64,000 nucleotides of DNA from Anaerolineaceae bacterium (GCA_029975475.1 JARKPB010000003.1:62001-126000); one strand, 5' to 3'. Numbered from the stretch's first letter, positions 17,903 to 26,538 are shown. Made by a program: numbers and translations. The notes: generated by a model from the letters alone, not told the origin.

Positions 17903-17930
17903 CAGCGGCAGCCCGCGCGGGCTGCCGCTG
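17903..17930 (-). terminator. GC hairpin downstream of the asparaginase gene
   Basis: CAGCGGCAGCCCG (17903-17915) pairs with CGGGCTGCCGCTG (17918-17930), starting five bases past the asparaginase stop. The minus-strand continuation is not T-rich for several bases, so efficiency is uncertain. It may also stop transcripts arriving from the MacB operon. Confidence 0.5.
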
Positions 17931-17934
17931 GAGA

Positions 17935-18984
17935 TTATTGATTCAATGTCAGGCGAAACACCGGCTCATAACGCCCGACCTCAATTCGGCGCCAGTTATA
18001 CTGCGGGCGGGCGTCAAATTCCGCCATTTTTTTCAGCTGCCCGGCATTCAGAGCTTTGAGCTGGCGCAGCACTTCCACACCGGTAATCTGGCGGGCGCGC
18101 TGCCCTTGATCGCCATCCGCGATCTTGAAGCAGATCCCCAGGGCAGGGCTGCCCTCCCAGCAGGCGTTGGGCTGCAGGGCAATTCCCTGGAAGCCCTCCG
18201 CGCCGGCTTTGGCCACCAGGCTGCCGCCGCCCACCTGCATCACCAGGGTGTCAAACCGCTCCGGACCGGCGACCATATCCGGATTCGCGGCCATCGCGCG
18301 GAAGATGCGCCGCAGCGCCGCGGCGCGCTTTTCCGGCAGCCCGCTCGGATCAGCCAGACGGGCATACGCCAGCGCGCTGTTGCGCAGCGGAACGGCGAAG
18401 ACCGGAGCCGAACAACCATCCACCCCGATGTGGATATCCTTCACGGGCACATCCGTCATTTCAGAGAAAGTCTGGATAATCAACTGCTGCACAGGGTGGC
18501 CGGGATCAATATAATTCTCGCCGGAAATACCGCGCAGGGCCGCCTGCGCCAGCATACCGGTATGTTTGCCGGAACAGTTGTGGCGGTTGGGAGTGAACGC
18601 CTCGCCGCGCATGCGCATCGCCAGGGCAGTCGCTTCGTGATAGGGCGGGTGCGCCCCGCAGAGCAGGTCGCTTTCTTTCACACCAATTTTCTTCTGAATG
18701 CCCTCCACCACGCGCACGTGTTCGTCGGTGCCGGAATGCGAAGCACACATAATCGCCAGTTCCCTGTCGGTCAAACCAAAATGCTCTACCCCGCCCATTT
18801 CCACAAAAGGCAGCACCTGAAACGGTTTTGCGGATGAACGCGGATACATCAGCAGGTCCGCGTCGCCGACAGAGGCGAGCAGCCTTCCGGCAGGATCGCA
18901 AACAGCGATTGCGCCAAAATGGATGCACTCCAGCACATCACCGCGGAAGACATGAAGCAGGGGGGCGTAGGAATTGGATGACAT
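17935..18984 (-). CDS. L-asparaginase, Rhizobium etli type (asparaginase II family), 349 aa
   Basis: This enzyme hydrolyses L-asparagine to aspartate and ammonia. The family is recognised from three motifs: RSSAKPFQ with an SxxK pair (Ser50-Lys53), CASHSG (about residues 80-85), and NCSGKHTGM with Cys137. These match the Ser-Lys tandems and zinc-binding cysteine of the R. etli ReAV fold, which is related to beta-lactamases and unrelated to the bacterial type I/II or plant-type enzymes. There is no signal peptide, so it is cytoplasmic. It lies divergent from a GntR regulator and close to two cyanophycinase-family peptidases and a peptide importer. Cleaving the amide released by that pathway, or scavenging asparagine, fits. 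The family name is firm; the exact in vivo substrate is not. Confidence 0.88.
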   Translation of the reverse strand: MSSNSYAPLLHVFRGDVLECIHFGAIAVCDPAGRLLASVGDADLLMYPRSSAKPFQVLPFVEMGGVEHFGLTDRELAIMCASHSGTDEHVRVVEGIQKKIGVKESDLLCGAHPPYHEATALAMRMRGEAFTPNRHNCSGKHTGMLAQAALRGISGENYIDPGHPVQQLIIQTFSEMTDVPVKDIHIGVDGCSAPVFAVPLRNSALAYARLADPSGLPEKRAAALRRIFRAMAANPDMVAGPERFDTLVMQVGGGSLVAKAGAEGFQGIALQPNACWEGSPALGICFKIADGDQGQRARQITGVEVLRQLKALNAGQLKKMAEFDARPQYNWRRIEVGRYEPVFRLTLNQ

Positions 18985-19115
18985 AGGCTCTCTTTCAGGA
19001 AGAATGCGATGAATATTCTCGGTTATTTTACAACGATTGTCATAGAGGCAGATATGTGTTTCATCCCGAATCTGGCTGACAAGCGGCCGAAGCGTGGAAG
19101 GTGGGAAAAAACCTC

Positions 19116-19190
19116 TTGACTCGGCAATTTTCTTATGCTATTCTAATGTTGCCGCATTAATTATATCTAATATCAAATATAAATGATATA
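19116..19190 (+). promoter_or_regulatory. Promoter and possible operator of the GntR/cyanophycinase operon
   Basis: TTGACT (19116-19121) and TATTCT (19139-19144) are spaced by exactly 17 bases, about 56 bases before the GntR start. Downstream, TATATC (19162-19167) and GATATA (19185-19190) form an AT-rich inverted repeat between promoter and start codon, where an autoregulating GntR protein could bind. The promoter boxes are good, while the operator is inferred. Confidence 0.6.
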
Positions 19191-19199
19191 GGGAATCAA

Positions 19200-19892
19200 A
19201 TGAACCTTCCGCCTGAAGCCCCCGCCCTGACCCACAAGCAGTTGCGCCAGTGGGTCGCTGACCGCCTGCGGTCGGATATCCTCGAAAACCGCCTGCAGCC
19301 CGGCGAATGGCTGCGGCAGGAACGCCTGGCGCAGGATTACGGCGTCAGCCAGATGCCCGTGCGCGAAGCCCTCAAGACCCTCGAAGGTGAAGGCCTGGTC
19401 GAGCACGTTCCCTACCGCGGCGTGCGCGTGGTGGCTTTTTCGATCGCCGACGTGGAAGATCTTTACGCCACGCGCGCCTTCCTGGAAGGCCGCGCTGCCG
19501 GTGAAGCCGCCCGTCAAATCACTCCCGAAGAGATCCAAACCCTGCGGATGCTGCAGGATCAGATGGCAGCCTGCACGTCCCCGTCTGACCTGGCGCGTTA
19601 CCGCCAGTTGAACAAACAGTTTCACCTCACCATCGTTTCTGCCAGCCGCCGCGCTTACCTGGAGCGCACCCTGACCCAGCTGTGGGACGCTTTCCCGACC
19701 ATGCTGTGGAGTAATTTTGCAACCACCGCTTCCACCTCTGCGCCCGCGCGTTTCATCACGGACAACACCGAGCACGAAGCGTTGATCGCCGCTCTGGAAG
19801 CGCACGACCCGGGCGAAGCCGAACGGCTGGCCCGCAGGCACATTGAAATTTCCGGCGAAGATCTGATTGCTGTTTTACGCGAGGCTAAATGA
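19200..19892 (+). CDS. GntR-family (FCD/FadR subfamily) transcriptional regulator, 230 aa
   Basis: The N-terminal winged helix-turn-helix (about residues 10-80) contains RLQPGEWLRQERLAQDYGVSQMPVREALKTLEGEGLVEHVPYRGVRV, the standard GntR head (read here as motif positions 36-82). The C-terminal FCD domain is all-helical, with the ligand- or metal-binding histidines in FHLTIVSAS, NTEHEALIAALE and RRHIE. Such proteins sense small acids or amino acids, and the His set usually holds a zinc or nickel ion. It heads an operon with the cytoplasmic cyanophycinase-like gene (ATGA overlap) and is divergent from asparaginase, so it probably controls this nitrogen locus in response to an aspartate-related metabolite. 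Confidence 0.9.
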   Translation: MNLPPEAPALTHKQLRQWVADRLRSDILENRLQPGEWLRQERLAQDYGVSQMPVREALKTLEGEGLVEHVPYRGVRVVAFSIADVEDLYATRAFLEGRAAGEAARQITPEEIQTLRMLQDQMAACTSPSDLARYRQLNKQFHLTIVSASRRAYLERTLTQLWDAFPTMLWSNFATTASTSAPARFITDNTEHEALIAALEAHDPGEAERLARRHIEISGEDLIAVLREAK

Positions 19893-20689
19893 CCCTGCTG
19901 GCGATTGGCGGCGGTATGGATCCTGCCGGTCCGCTGCCGGGAGTTTTTCTGCAACTTTGCGGCGGACGCGACGCCCGCATTGTCATCCTGCCAACAGCCT
20001 CTGAACTGCCCGATGCGGGCGGCTCGATCCATTCCAGCCTGACCGCGGCCGGATTGCGCCGCGCGGCGCAGATTGTACCGCTGCGCCGACGCAGCGATTC
20101 CGAAAAACCAGAGATTATCAGCGCGCTGCAGAACGCGGACGGGATATTCCTGTGCGGGGGCGACCAGCTGCGGCTGACCGCCGCGCTGCTTGGCACGCCT
20201 GCCGGCGCCGCGATCCAGCAGGCCGGGCAGCGCGGCTGCGTCATCGCGGGCACCTCCGCTGGTGCGGCCGCCCTGGGGGCGATTATGATCGCCCGCGGCA
20301 GCCAGGGACAGGCGCCGCGCTGCGGGTCGGCCGTGCTCTCCCCGGGCCTGGGGCTGGAACCGCGCCTCCTTTTCGACCAGCATTTCAATCAACGCAACCG
20401 GCTGGGCAGACTCATCTTTGCCTTGACCGCCAGCCCATCCCTGATTGGCATCGGCGTGGACGAAGATACCGCCGCCCTGGTTGACGGTGACCAGATCGAA
20501 GTGATCGGCCGGGGGGCCGCCACCATCGTTGATGCCAGCCGCCTAGCTGGCAGCAATATTTCAGAATTAAAGGGCCGCGAACTGCTGGCAGTGAGTGGCA
20601 TTGTGCTGCATGTGCTGACCCACGGCAGCCGCTTCCACCTTGGCCAGCGAACGGCTGAAATTTTTCGATCCGATACAGGAGGTGCCTGA
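19889..20689 (+). CDS. Cytoplasmic cyanophycinase-family (S51) serine peptidase, 266 aa
   Basis: The start overlaps the GntR stop by four bases. The fold markers of family S51 are AIGGGMDP at the N-terminus, LCGGDQLRL, the nucleophile elbow GTSAGAAA (Ser123), FDQHFNQRNRLGRL with the catalytic His164, and GIGVDEDTA. Cyanophycinases cut cyanophycin, the aspartate-arginine polymer, into beta-Asp-Arg dipeptides, and related S51 enzymes cut alpha-aspartyl dipeptides. There is no signal peptide, so this copy acts inside the cell on stored or imported material. No cyanophycin synthetase is in the window. The substrate could therefore be an imported aspartyl peptide instead of stored polymer. Confidence 0.88.
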   Translation: MTLLAIGGGMDPAGPLPGVFLQLCGGRDARIVILPTASELPDAGGSIHSSLTAAGLRRAAQIVPLRRRSDSEKPEIISALQNADGIFLCGGDQLRLTAALLGTPAGAAIQQAGQRGCVIAGTSAGAAALGAIMIARGSQGQAPRCGSAVLSPGLGLEPRLLFDQHFNQRNRLGRLIFALTASPSLIGIGVDEDTAALVDGDQIEVIGRGAATIVDASRLAGSNISELKGRELLAVSGIVLHVLTHGSRFHLGQRTAEIFRSDTGGA

Positions 20690-20748
20690 CGTAAAAATCC
20701 ACGCCTGATCTCAACCGTTCGCAACCCAATCCACTTTTTGGAGGAGAT

Positions 20749-22467
20749 ATGAAACATTTAAAACTTTTGATCAGTCTGATCGTGCTCGCCTCTGTCCTCT
20801 TAGCCGCCTGCGGCGGCGGAGCCGCTCCAGCTCCGGCGACTGAAGCGCCTGCCGCTCCCGCCACTGAAGCCCCGGCCGCGGAAGCGCCTGCCGGCCCGGT
20901 CTCAGGCGGGATCGTGGTCATCGGCTCGCCCCAGGAGCCCGGCACGCTCAACCCGGCGTTGGCCTCCGCCTCTATTGAAGACGCCATCAGCTCGTTCATC
21001 ATCGAAGGCCTGGTGATGGTGGATGATCAGGGAAAATATGCTCCTGTCCTGGCTGAAAGCCTGCCGGAAGTCTCGGAAGACGGCCTGGTGGTTACTTACA
21101 AGCTCAAGAAGGACGTCAAATTCAGCAACGGCGAACCCTTTACCTGCGCCGATGTGAAATTCACGCTGGACGCCATCCTGTCCGACCTCTCGCAGGCCAG
21201 CACTTCTGGTTACGCGGATATTGACAGCCTGGAATGCCCGGATGATTACACCGCGGTGGCGACTTTCTCTCAGGTCTATGCCCCTTACCTGCGCTTGTTC
21301 AGCTACATCATCCCCAAGTCCGCCGGCGACTTGGCCAGCATGGACACCTGGGAGTTTAACCGCATGCCCATTGGCACCGGTCCATGGATGCTGAAAGAAT
21401 GGAAAGCGGGCGATTCGCTCACCCTGGTGAAAAATCCCTACTACCGCGAACCCGGTAAACCCTACCTCGACAGCCTGATTATCCGCATCCTGCCCTCCCG
21501 CGAGACCGGTATGCAGCTGCTGGGCACGGGCGAAATTCAGGTCCTGTGGGATCTGGTGGAAGCGGATTTCCCGGCGTTGGAAGCGATGAAGGATAAAGGC
21601 GTTACCTACGGCGCCGCGGTGACCGGGGAGAACGAACTGCTGGTCTTCAATCTGGCCGACCCGACCGTAGACGCGCCGGAAGATCCGGCTGCTGCCCCGC
21701 ACCCCATCCTGTCGGATCTGCGTGTGCGCCAGGCGCTGCAGATGGCGATTGACAAGCAGCTGATTGTGGACACGCTGCTTTCCGGGAATGTCCGCGTAGG
21801 CACCAGCGTCCTGCCCACGGGAGAATTTGCCTGCCCGCAGGAACCCTCAAAATACGACCCCGAAGCGGCCAAAAAACTGCTGGATGAGGCGGGCTGGGTT
21901 CCCGGTAAAGATGGCATCCGCGAAAAGGACGGCAAACGCCTGAGCCTGAAGATCACCTCTACCGCCGGCAACCAGATCCGCGAACAGACCGAGCAGGTTC
22001 TGGCGGATATGTTCAAGCAGATCGGGGTGGAACTGGTGATTGAAAACGTCCCGTCCGATGTGCTCTTCGCCGGCTGGGATTCAAACGGCCTGCGCAAACA
22101 CGGTAATTTTGACATCCTGCTCTACACCACCGGTCCCGGAATTGACCCCGACTCGCACCTGTTTGGCAATTACCATTCAGCGCGCATCCCCACCGCTGCC
22201 AACAAAGGCGCCGGCAACAACTATTCACGGTACATCAACGCGGATGTGGACGGCTGGATTGACGACGCCTCCTATATCACCGATGTCAATGCCCGCCGCG
22301 AGCTGTACTGCAAGGTGGCTGAGCAGATTAACAAAGACATCCCGCGCGTTTACCTGTATGAACGCCTGCTGATCAGCGGTTACCGCGAAAACCTGCAGAA
22401 CTTCAAAGTCTCCCCCGGTCCTTCCGATTTCGCCTGGGGATCGCAGGATTGGTGGTTAAAACCCTAA
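20749..22467 (+). CDS. Peptide-type ABC transporter substrate-binding lipoprotein, 572 aa
   Basis: A GGAGG precedes the start. The lipobox LLAAC places the lipidated Cys at residue 21, and an alanine/proline/glutamate-rich linker with repeated EAPA units follows. The rest is a type II periplasmic-binding fold of family SBP_bac_5 (DppA/OppA): GTLNPALASASIEDAISSFI, the LVVTYKLKKDVKFSNGEPFTCADVKF stretch at about residues 110-135, and MPIGTGPWMLKEW further on. Family members bind di- and oligopeptides, nickel or sugars. Position between two S51 peptidases suggests aspartyl peptides as ligand. Two permeases follow, separated by a stable hairpin that could favour higher expression of this gene. 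Confidence 0.92.
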   Translation: MKHLKLLISLIVLASVLLAACGGGAAPAPATEAPAAPATEAPAAEAPAGPVSGGIVVIGSPQEPGTLNPALASASIEDAISSFIIEGLVMVDDQGKYAPVLAESLPEVSEDGLVVTYKLKKDVKFSNGEPFTCADVKFTLDAILSDLSQASTSGYADIDSLECPDDYTAVATFSQVYAPYLRLFSYIIPKSAGDLASMDTWEFNRMPIGTGPWMLKEWKAGDSLTLVKNPYYREPGKPYLDSLIIRILPSRETGMQLLGTGEIQVLWDLVEADFPALEAMKDKGVTYGAAVTGENELLVFNLADPTVDAPEDPAAAPHPILSDLRVRQALQMAIDKQLIVDTLLSGNVRVGTSVLPTGEFACPQEPSKYDPEAAKKLLDEAGWVPGKDGIREKDGKRLSLKITSTAGNQIREQTEQVLADMFKQIGVELVIENVPSDVLFAGWDSNGLRKHGNFDILLYTTGPGIDPDSHLFGNYHSARIPTAANKGAGNNYSRYINADVDGWIDDASYITDVNARRELYCKVAEQINKDIPRVYLYERLLISGYRENLQNFKVSPGPSDFAWGSQDWWLKP

Positions 22468-22499
22468 ATCAGCTACAATCAAAACAACCACTGTAAAAT

Positions 22500-22525
22500 G
22501 GGCTGCCCCGCAAGCGGGGCAGCCC
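22500..22525 (+). terminator. Intra-operon GC hairpin after the binding-protein gene
   Basis: GGGCTGCCCCG (22500-22510) pairs perfectly with CGGGGCAGCCC (22515-22525) around a CAAG loop. No T-run follows, so it probably does not end transcription efficiently. Hairpins at this spot in ABC importers usually protect the upstream binding-protein mRNA from 3' decay. Confidence 0.6.
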
Positions 22526-22560
22526 GCCCCCCACCCACGCAGCCTGGAGCCGCCCACCAA

Positions 22561-23532
22561 ATGACCAGTTATCTCCTTCGCCGCCTCGCCCAAGCCCTGC
22601 TGACCCTGCTGGTGATCAGCATGATCATTTTTGGCCTGATCAGCGCTGTGCCAGGCGGGATCATGAGCGCTTATTCCGAGAACACGGATATGACCCCTGA
22701 AGATTTCGCCCGCCTGCAGGCGAAATTTGGACTGGATCAGCCGGTGCCAGTCCGCTACCTGAAATGGCTGGGGAACATGCTGCAGGGAGACTGGGGAAAT
22801 TCATTTGTCTCAAAACGACCGGCGCTGCAGGAGATTGCCGACCGGCTGCCCAATACGATCCTCCTGATGGGCTCGATGCTGATTGTAACTCTGCTGATCG
22901 CCATCCCGCTGGGCGTCTTTTCGGCATTAAAGCAGTATTCCCTCTTTGACCACATCCTGACCACGCTGGCGCTGGCGGGCCAGTCACTGCCTACCTTTTG
23001 GTTTGGTCTTATCCTGATTATCATTTTCTCCGCGACCCTTAAAGGAGCGGACGGCGGGCCGCTGCTGCCTGGTTCAGGCATGACCACGCCGGGAATGCCC
23101 TTTAACCTGCTCGACTTGATCCGCCATATGATCCTGCCGGTGGCGATGCTGGCGCTCATCTCGGCAGCCGGCTATATGCGCTACATGCGCTCCAGCATGC
23201 TGGAAGTGCTGCCAAAAGATTATGTGCGCACCGCCCGGGGAAAAGGCCTGTCTGAACGAACCGTCCTCTTCCGCCACGCGCTGCGCAACGCGCTGATCCC
23301 GATTGTCACCCTGCTCGGCCTGGAGCTGCCCTATCTTTTTGGCGGCGCGTTGTTTACCGAAACCATCTTTGCCTGGCCCGGGATCGGCCGGCTGTTTTTT
23401 GACGCCGCGATGAAAACGGATTACCCGGTCTTGATGGCCGTGCTGATGATTTTTAGCGCGCTGATTATCTTTTCCAACCTGCTGGTGGATGTGGTCTACA
23501 CAATCATCGACCCCCGCATCACCCTGTCCTGA
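22561..23532 (+). CDS. DppB-type ABC transporter permease, 323 aa
   Basis: The start at 22561 (MTSYLLRRLAQALLTLL) fits the family. An earlier in-frame codon at 22498 lies inside the hairpin and would add an implausible proline-rich tail. There are six predicted membrane helices, the first at about residues 10-30, and a long extracytoplasmic loop with KFGLDQPVPVRYLKWL typical of DppB/OppB. The EAA loop reads YVRTARGKGLSERTVLFRHALRNALIPIVT, which contacts the ATPases. It pairs with the DppC-type permease immediately downstream. The window has no DppD/DppF ATPases, so they must be supplied from elsewhere. Confidence 0.93.
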   Translation: MTSYLLRRLAQALLTLLVISMIIFGLISAVPGGIMSAYSENTDMTPEDFARLQAKFGLDQPVPVRYLKWLGNMLQGDWGNSFVSKRPALQEIADRLPNTILLMGSMLIVTLLIAIPLGVFSALKQYSLFDHILTTLALAGQSLPTFWFGLILIIIFSATLKGADGGPLLPGSGMTTPGMPFNLLDLIRHMILPVAMLALISAAGYMRYMRSSMLEVLPKDYVRTARGKGLSERTVLFRHALRNALIPIVTLLGLELPYLFGGALFTETIFAWPGIGRLFFDAAMKTDYPVLMAVLMIFSALIIFSNLLVDVVYTIIDPRITLS

Positions 23533-23540
23533 GAGGCAAG

Positions 23541-24449
23541 ATGGCTGAAATTCCTTCGCTTGAAATCACCACCCCGCGCCGCTCGATGGGACAACTGGTC
23601 ATCCGCCAGTTCCTGAAACACCGCATGGCAGTGATTGGAGCACTGATATTGCTGGTGATTGTTATTCTGGTGGCCGGTGCGGATCTTTTTGAACGCTACG
23701 ACCCGTTACAAATTAACCTGCGCAACCGCTTTCAACCGCCCAGCGCGGAACACTGGTTTGGCACAGACGATCTGGGCCGCGACATGTGGGCGCGCACACT
23801 GCACGGCGGCAAGGTTTCCCTGCTGGTCGGATTTCTCTCCATGGCGGTGGCTATCTTTATCGGCACGCTCATCGGTTTGATCAGCGGTTTTTTTGGCGGC
23901 TGGATTGACGCGGTCCTCAGCCGGATAACCGAAATTTTCCAGTCCGTGCCGCGGCTCTTTATCTTAATTGTCCTGACAACCTTTTTGCGCCAGCTGGACC
24001 TGCCCTGGATGAAACCGGGTACTTTCTGGCCAATCGCGCTGGTAATTGGCGTGCTGGCCTGGATGAGCGTGGCTCGCCTGGTTCGCGGCAGTACCATGTC
24101 GATAAAGGAGCAGGAGTTTGTTACCGCCGCGCGCATGATTGGCGCGAACAATTTCCGGATCCTCTTTCGCCATATCCTTCCCAATGTTGCATCGCCGATT
24201 ATCGTGGCCGCCACCCTTGGGCTGGCCGGCGCGATCATCACCGAATCCGGCCTTTCCTACCTGGGTTTTGGCATTCAACTGCCCACCCCGACCTGGGGGA
24301 ATATGCTCAGCAACACACAGAATCAAATGCTGACCGTGCCGTGGACAGCCATTTTCCCGGGTATGATGATTTTCATCGTCGTCATCGCGATCAATTACCT
24401 GGGCGACGGGCTGAGGGACGCGCTTGATCCATATCATATTGAAAAATAA
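23541..24449 (+). CDS. DppC-type ABC transporter permease, 302 aa
   Basis: It begins nine bases after the DppB-type gene with an AGGCAAG ribosome site. The N-terminal cytoplasmic segment and first helix (MAVIGALILLVIVILVAG) are followed by the OppC_N-type motif HWFGTDDLGRDMWARTLHG, and five more helices come after it. The EAA loop FVTAARMIGANNFRILFRHILPNVASPI is intact. The pair of permeases forms the membrane channel of a peptide importer. A rho-independent terminator with a strong T-run follows within four bases of the stop, before the secreted peptidase gene. Confidence 0.93.
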   Translation: MAEIPSLEITTPRRSMGQLVIRQFLKHRMAVIGALILLVIVILVAGADLFERYDPLQINLRNRFQPPSAEHWFGTDDLGRDMWARTLHGGKVSLLVGFLSMAVAIFIGTLIGLISGFFGGWIDAVLSRITEIFQSVPRLFILIVLTTFLRQLDLPWMKPGTFWPIALVIGVLAWMSVARLVRGSTMSIKEQEFVTAARMIGANNFRILFRHILPNVASPIIVAATLGLAGAIITESGLSYLGFGIQLPTPTWGNMLSNTQNQMLTVPWTAIFPGMMIFIVVIAINYLGDGLRDALDPYHIEK

Positions 24450-24452
24450 GCG

Positions 24453-24482
24453 GCAGGCCGGGCAGCGCCCGGTCTGCTTTTT
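24453..24482 (+). terminator. Intrinsic terminator or attenuator between the permease and the secreted peptidase
   Basis: GCAGGCCGGGC (24453-24463) pairs with GCCCGGTCTGC (24467-24477), one G-T pair included, followed by TTTTT. The next gene on the same strand starts only 12 bases later, so read-through must supply it unless a promoter is hidden in the permease gene. It may lower expression of the peptidase relative to the transporter. Confidence 0.75.
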
Positions 24483-24493
24483 ATGAGGCACCT

Positions 24494-26515
24494 ATGATTC
24501 GATTTCGCCAGTTTTCGTTACTAATCCTCCTCTGCCTGCTCATCGCCAGCAGCGCCGCCCCGGTGAGCGCCCGCCCCGGCACCCATCTGGTACCCATTGG
24601 CGGCGGCTACTCGGATATTTACGCCGGCTATATGCAGGCGGTGATTCCCCATGCGGCGAACGGGCGGGTGATGATCCTGGTTCTGCCTACCGCTTACGCT
24701 TCCAATCCGGAGAGCATCACCGACGCTGAACGGGCGGTCAATTTACGGGATGCGGAAGAACGCCGGTTTCAAATTGAAGAAGCCTGCAAGCGCGCGGCTG
24801 GCTCTCAGATCACATGTACGGCGGTGCTCCTGCCGGTTTTTACCCGGGCAGACGCGGAACAGGCCGATAATCTGGCGCTGGTGACTGATGAGGTCACGGC
24901 TGTTTTTATCCTGGGCGGCGACCAGACAGTCGCCATGCGCGCGCTGCTCGGCACCAGACTGGAAGACGCTCTGAATGCCGCCTATGATCGCGGAGCGGTC
25001 ATCGGCGGGACCAGCGCGGGCTGCGGTTTGCTGGCTTATCAAATGCTGGCCGGTTACCAGCCAAACTTTGCGGCAGAAACCAGCCTCAATTTTGGCTCGA
25101 TCGACCTCTGGAACAGCCCGGACCGGCGGGGATTTTCCTTTGGCCTCCCCACCGCCGTCCTGGATCAGCATTTTTATCAGCGCTCGCGCCCCGGCCGTTT
25201 GATCGCCGCCATACTGCGCCCCGATGCGCCAAAGATTGGCATTGGTGTGGACGCTTACACCGGCGTCAATATCCTCGACGAGCGCATGGTGCAGGATGTC
25301 TTTGGCCTGTACACGGTGACGATCCTGGACGCGGAAACGTACCACGCAGATCGTCTGGTGCGCTATTCCGGCCCGCAAAACACGATCTCGACCCGCAACC
25401 TGCTGGTTCATCTGCTTTCGCCAGGCAAATTCGCCTACGATCTCGAAACCCGCAGCCACTCGCTCGGCCAACCGGCGCCGCGGATTGAACGCAATTTTGA
25501 TTTCCTGCGCCTGCCTTCCGGGGCGGGGACTTTGCTGCTGGGCGGCGACCTGCGCGCCGCTTTACCGGATTCAGAAGCCATTACCCGCTTCCAGCAGATT
25601 TTGAACCAGCGGGCAGGCACACTGGTCGTGCTTGCCGCGGGCTATCCGTCTGAAAGATCCGCCCAAACCGCCGTGAATCAATACCTCAAAGCCCTCGGCG
25701 TTCCGGCTGAAGTCATCATCATCCCGGCGGAAAACCCGGGACCGCTCACGCTGCCGGAGGATCCAAGCGCGATTCTGGTCCTTTCGCGCGACCAATCCCG
25801 GCTGGACCCGGCCGTCTTCGCGCCGGTAAAAACCGCCTGGCTTTCAGGCGTCCCTCTGTTTCTGGAGGACGCAGCTGCCAGCCTGGCTGGGTCTTATTTC
25901 GCGGCTCACCCGCCAACCCCTGGCGACGCCGAAGAGGCAGAGAAAGCCACCCAGGGTTCCTTCCGCGCCGGCACGACAGAAATCCGAGCCGGTCTCGATT
26001 TGATTTCCGCCGGATTTGAGCCGCAATTGATCAACGACAACCGCTGGGGGCGTTTCTTCTCCCTCGCGTTTCAACACCCCGATCTGGTCATCTTTGGCAT
26101 CACCGCCAAAACCGCCCTGGAGATTGGCCCGGAAGGAGCCCGGGTTCTGGGCGAAAGCGTGGTGATCAGCCTGGATCTGCGCACTGCCCGCCTGGCGCTG
26201 GGAGAGAACCAGGGCTTTGTGATTGCCAACGGCTTAATGGACATCTTCGCGGCTGGAGAAACGCTGGTGCCGGTGAACGCTGACCAGGCGTACCAGGCTG
26301 AAGCGGCCCCCACGCCGCAGCCCGCGGCGGTCAGTCCGACTCAGGCCGCGCCCTCCGCAGCCGTTGAAACGCCTCCGTCGTTATCCCCCGCTCAAAGCGC
26401 GACCCCTGCGGCATCCCGGACAGTTCAGATCGAACCGGCCCAGTATCTCTGGCTGGCAGGCGCGGTTCTGGCAGTCCTGACCGTCTACGCGCTGGTTCGA
26501 TGGCGAAGAAAATGA
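24494..26515 (+). CDS. Secreted, membrane-anchored cyanophycinase-family (S51) peptidase, 673 aa
   Basis: A cleavable signal (LLILLCLLIASSAAPVSA, about residues 9-26) is followed by an S51 domain (about 28-330) with FILGGDQ, GTSAGCG (nucleophile Ser174) and DQHFYQRSRPGRL (His226). A second region (about 345-480) again has LLLGGDL and a strand-helix pattern like the S51 core but without a GTSAG elbow, so it may be a degenerate repeat. A third segment, a proline/alanine-rich stalk and one membrane helix with a basic RWRRK tail end the protein, placing the enzyme outside the cell. Extracellular cyanophycinases (CphE-like) release beta-Asp-Arg dipeptides from external cyanophycin. This location next to a peptide importer suggests the same role. 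Another aspartyl-rich polymer as substrate is possible. Confidence 0.85.
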   Translation: MIRFRQFSLLILLCLLIASSAAPVSARPGTHLVPIGGGYSDIYAGYMQAVIPHAANGRVMILVLPTAYASNPESITDAERAVNLRDAEERRFQIEEACKRAAGSQITCTAVLLPVFTRADAEQADNLALVTDEVTAVFILGGDQTVAMRALLGTRLEDALNAAYDRGAVIGGTSAGCGLLAYQMLAGYQPNFAAETSLNFGSIDLWNSPDRRGFSFGLPTAVLDQHFYQRSRPGRLIAAILRPDAPKIGIGVDAYTGVNILDERMVQDVFGLYTVTILDAETYHADRLVRYSGPQNTISTRNLLVHLLSPGKFAYDLETRSHSLGQPAPRIERNFDFLRLPSGAGTLLLGGDLRAALPDSEAITRFQQILNQRAGTLVVLAAGYPSERSAQTAVNQYLKALGVPAEVIIIPAENPGPLTLPEDPSAILVLSRDQSRLDPAVFAPVKTAWLSGVPLFLEDAAASLAGSYFAAHPPTPGDAEEAEKATQGSFRAGTTEIRAGLDLISAGFEPQLINDNRWGRFFSLAFQHPDLVIFGITAKTALEIGPEGARVLGESVVISLDLRTARLALGENQGFVIANGLMDIFAAGETLVPVNADQAYQAEAAPTPQPAAVSPTQAAPSAAVETPPSLSPAQSATPAASRTVQIEPAQYLWLAGAVLAVLTVYALVRWRRK

Positions 26516-26538
26516 TCGCTTTGCCCCCTCCTCCTTTC

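Noticed and set aside
17935-18984. Plant-type isoaspartyl peptidase/asparaginase that would finish beta-Asp-Arg
   Set aside because: The motifs (SxxK, CASHSG, NCSGKH) belong to the R. etli-type asparaginase, not to the Ntn-hydrolase plant type.
19162-19190. Second promoter for the asparaginase inside the AT-rich repeat
   Set aside because: Minus-strand boxes with acceptable spacing could not be found; treated as a possible operator only.
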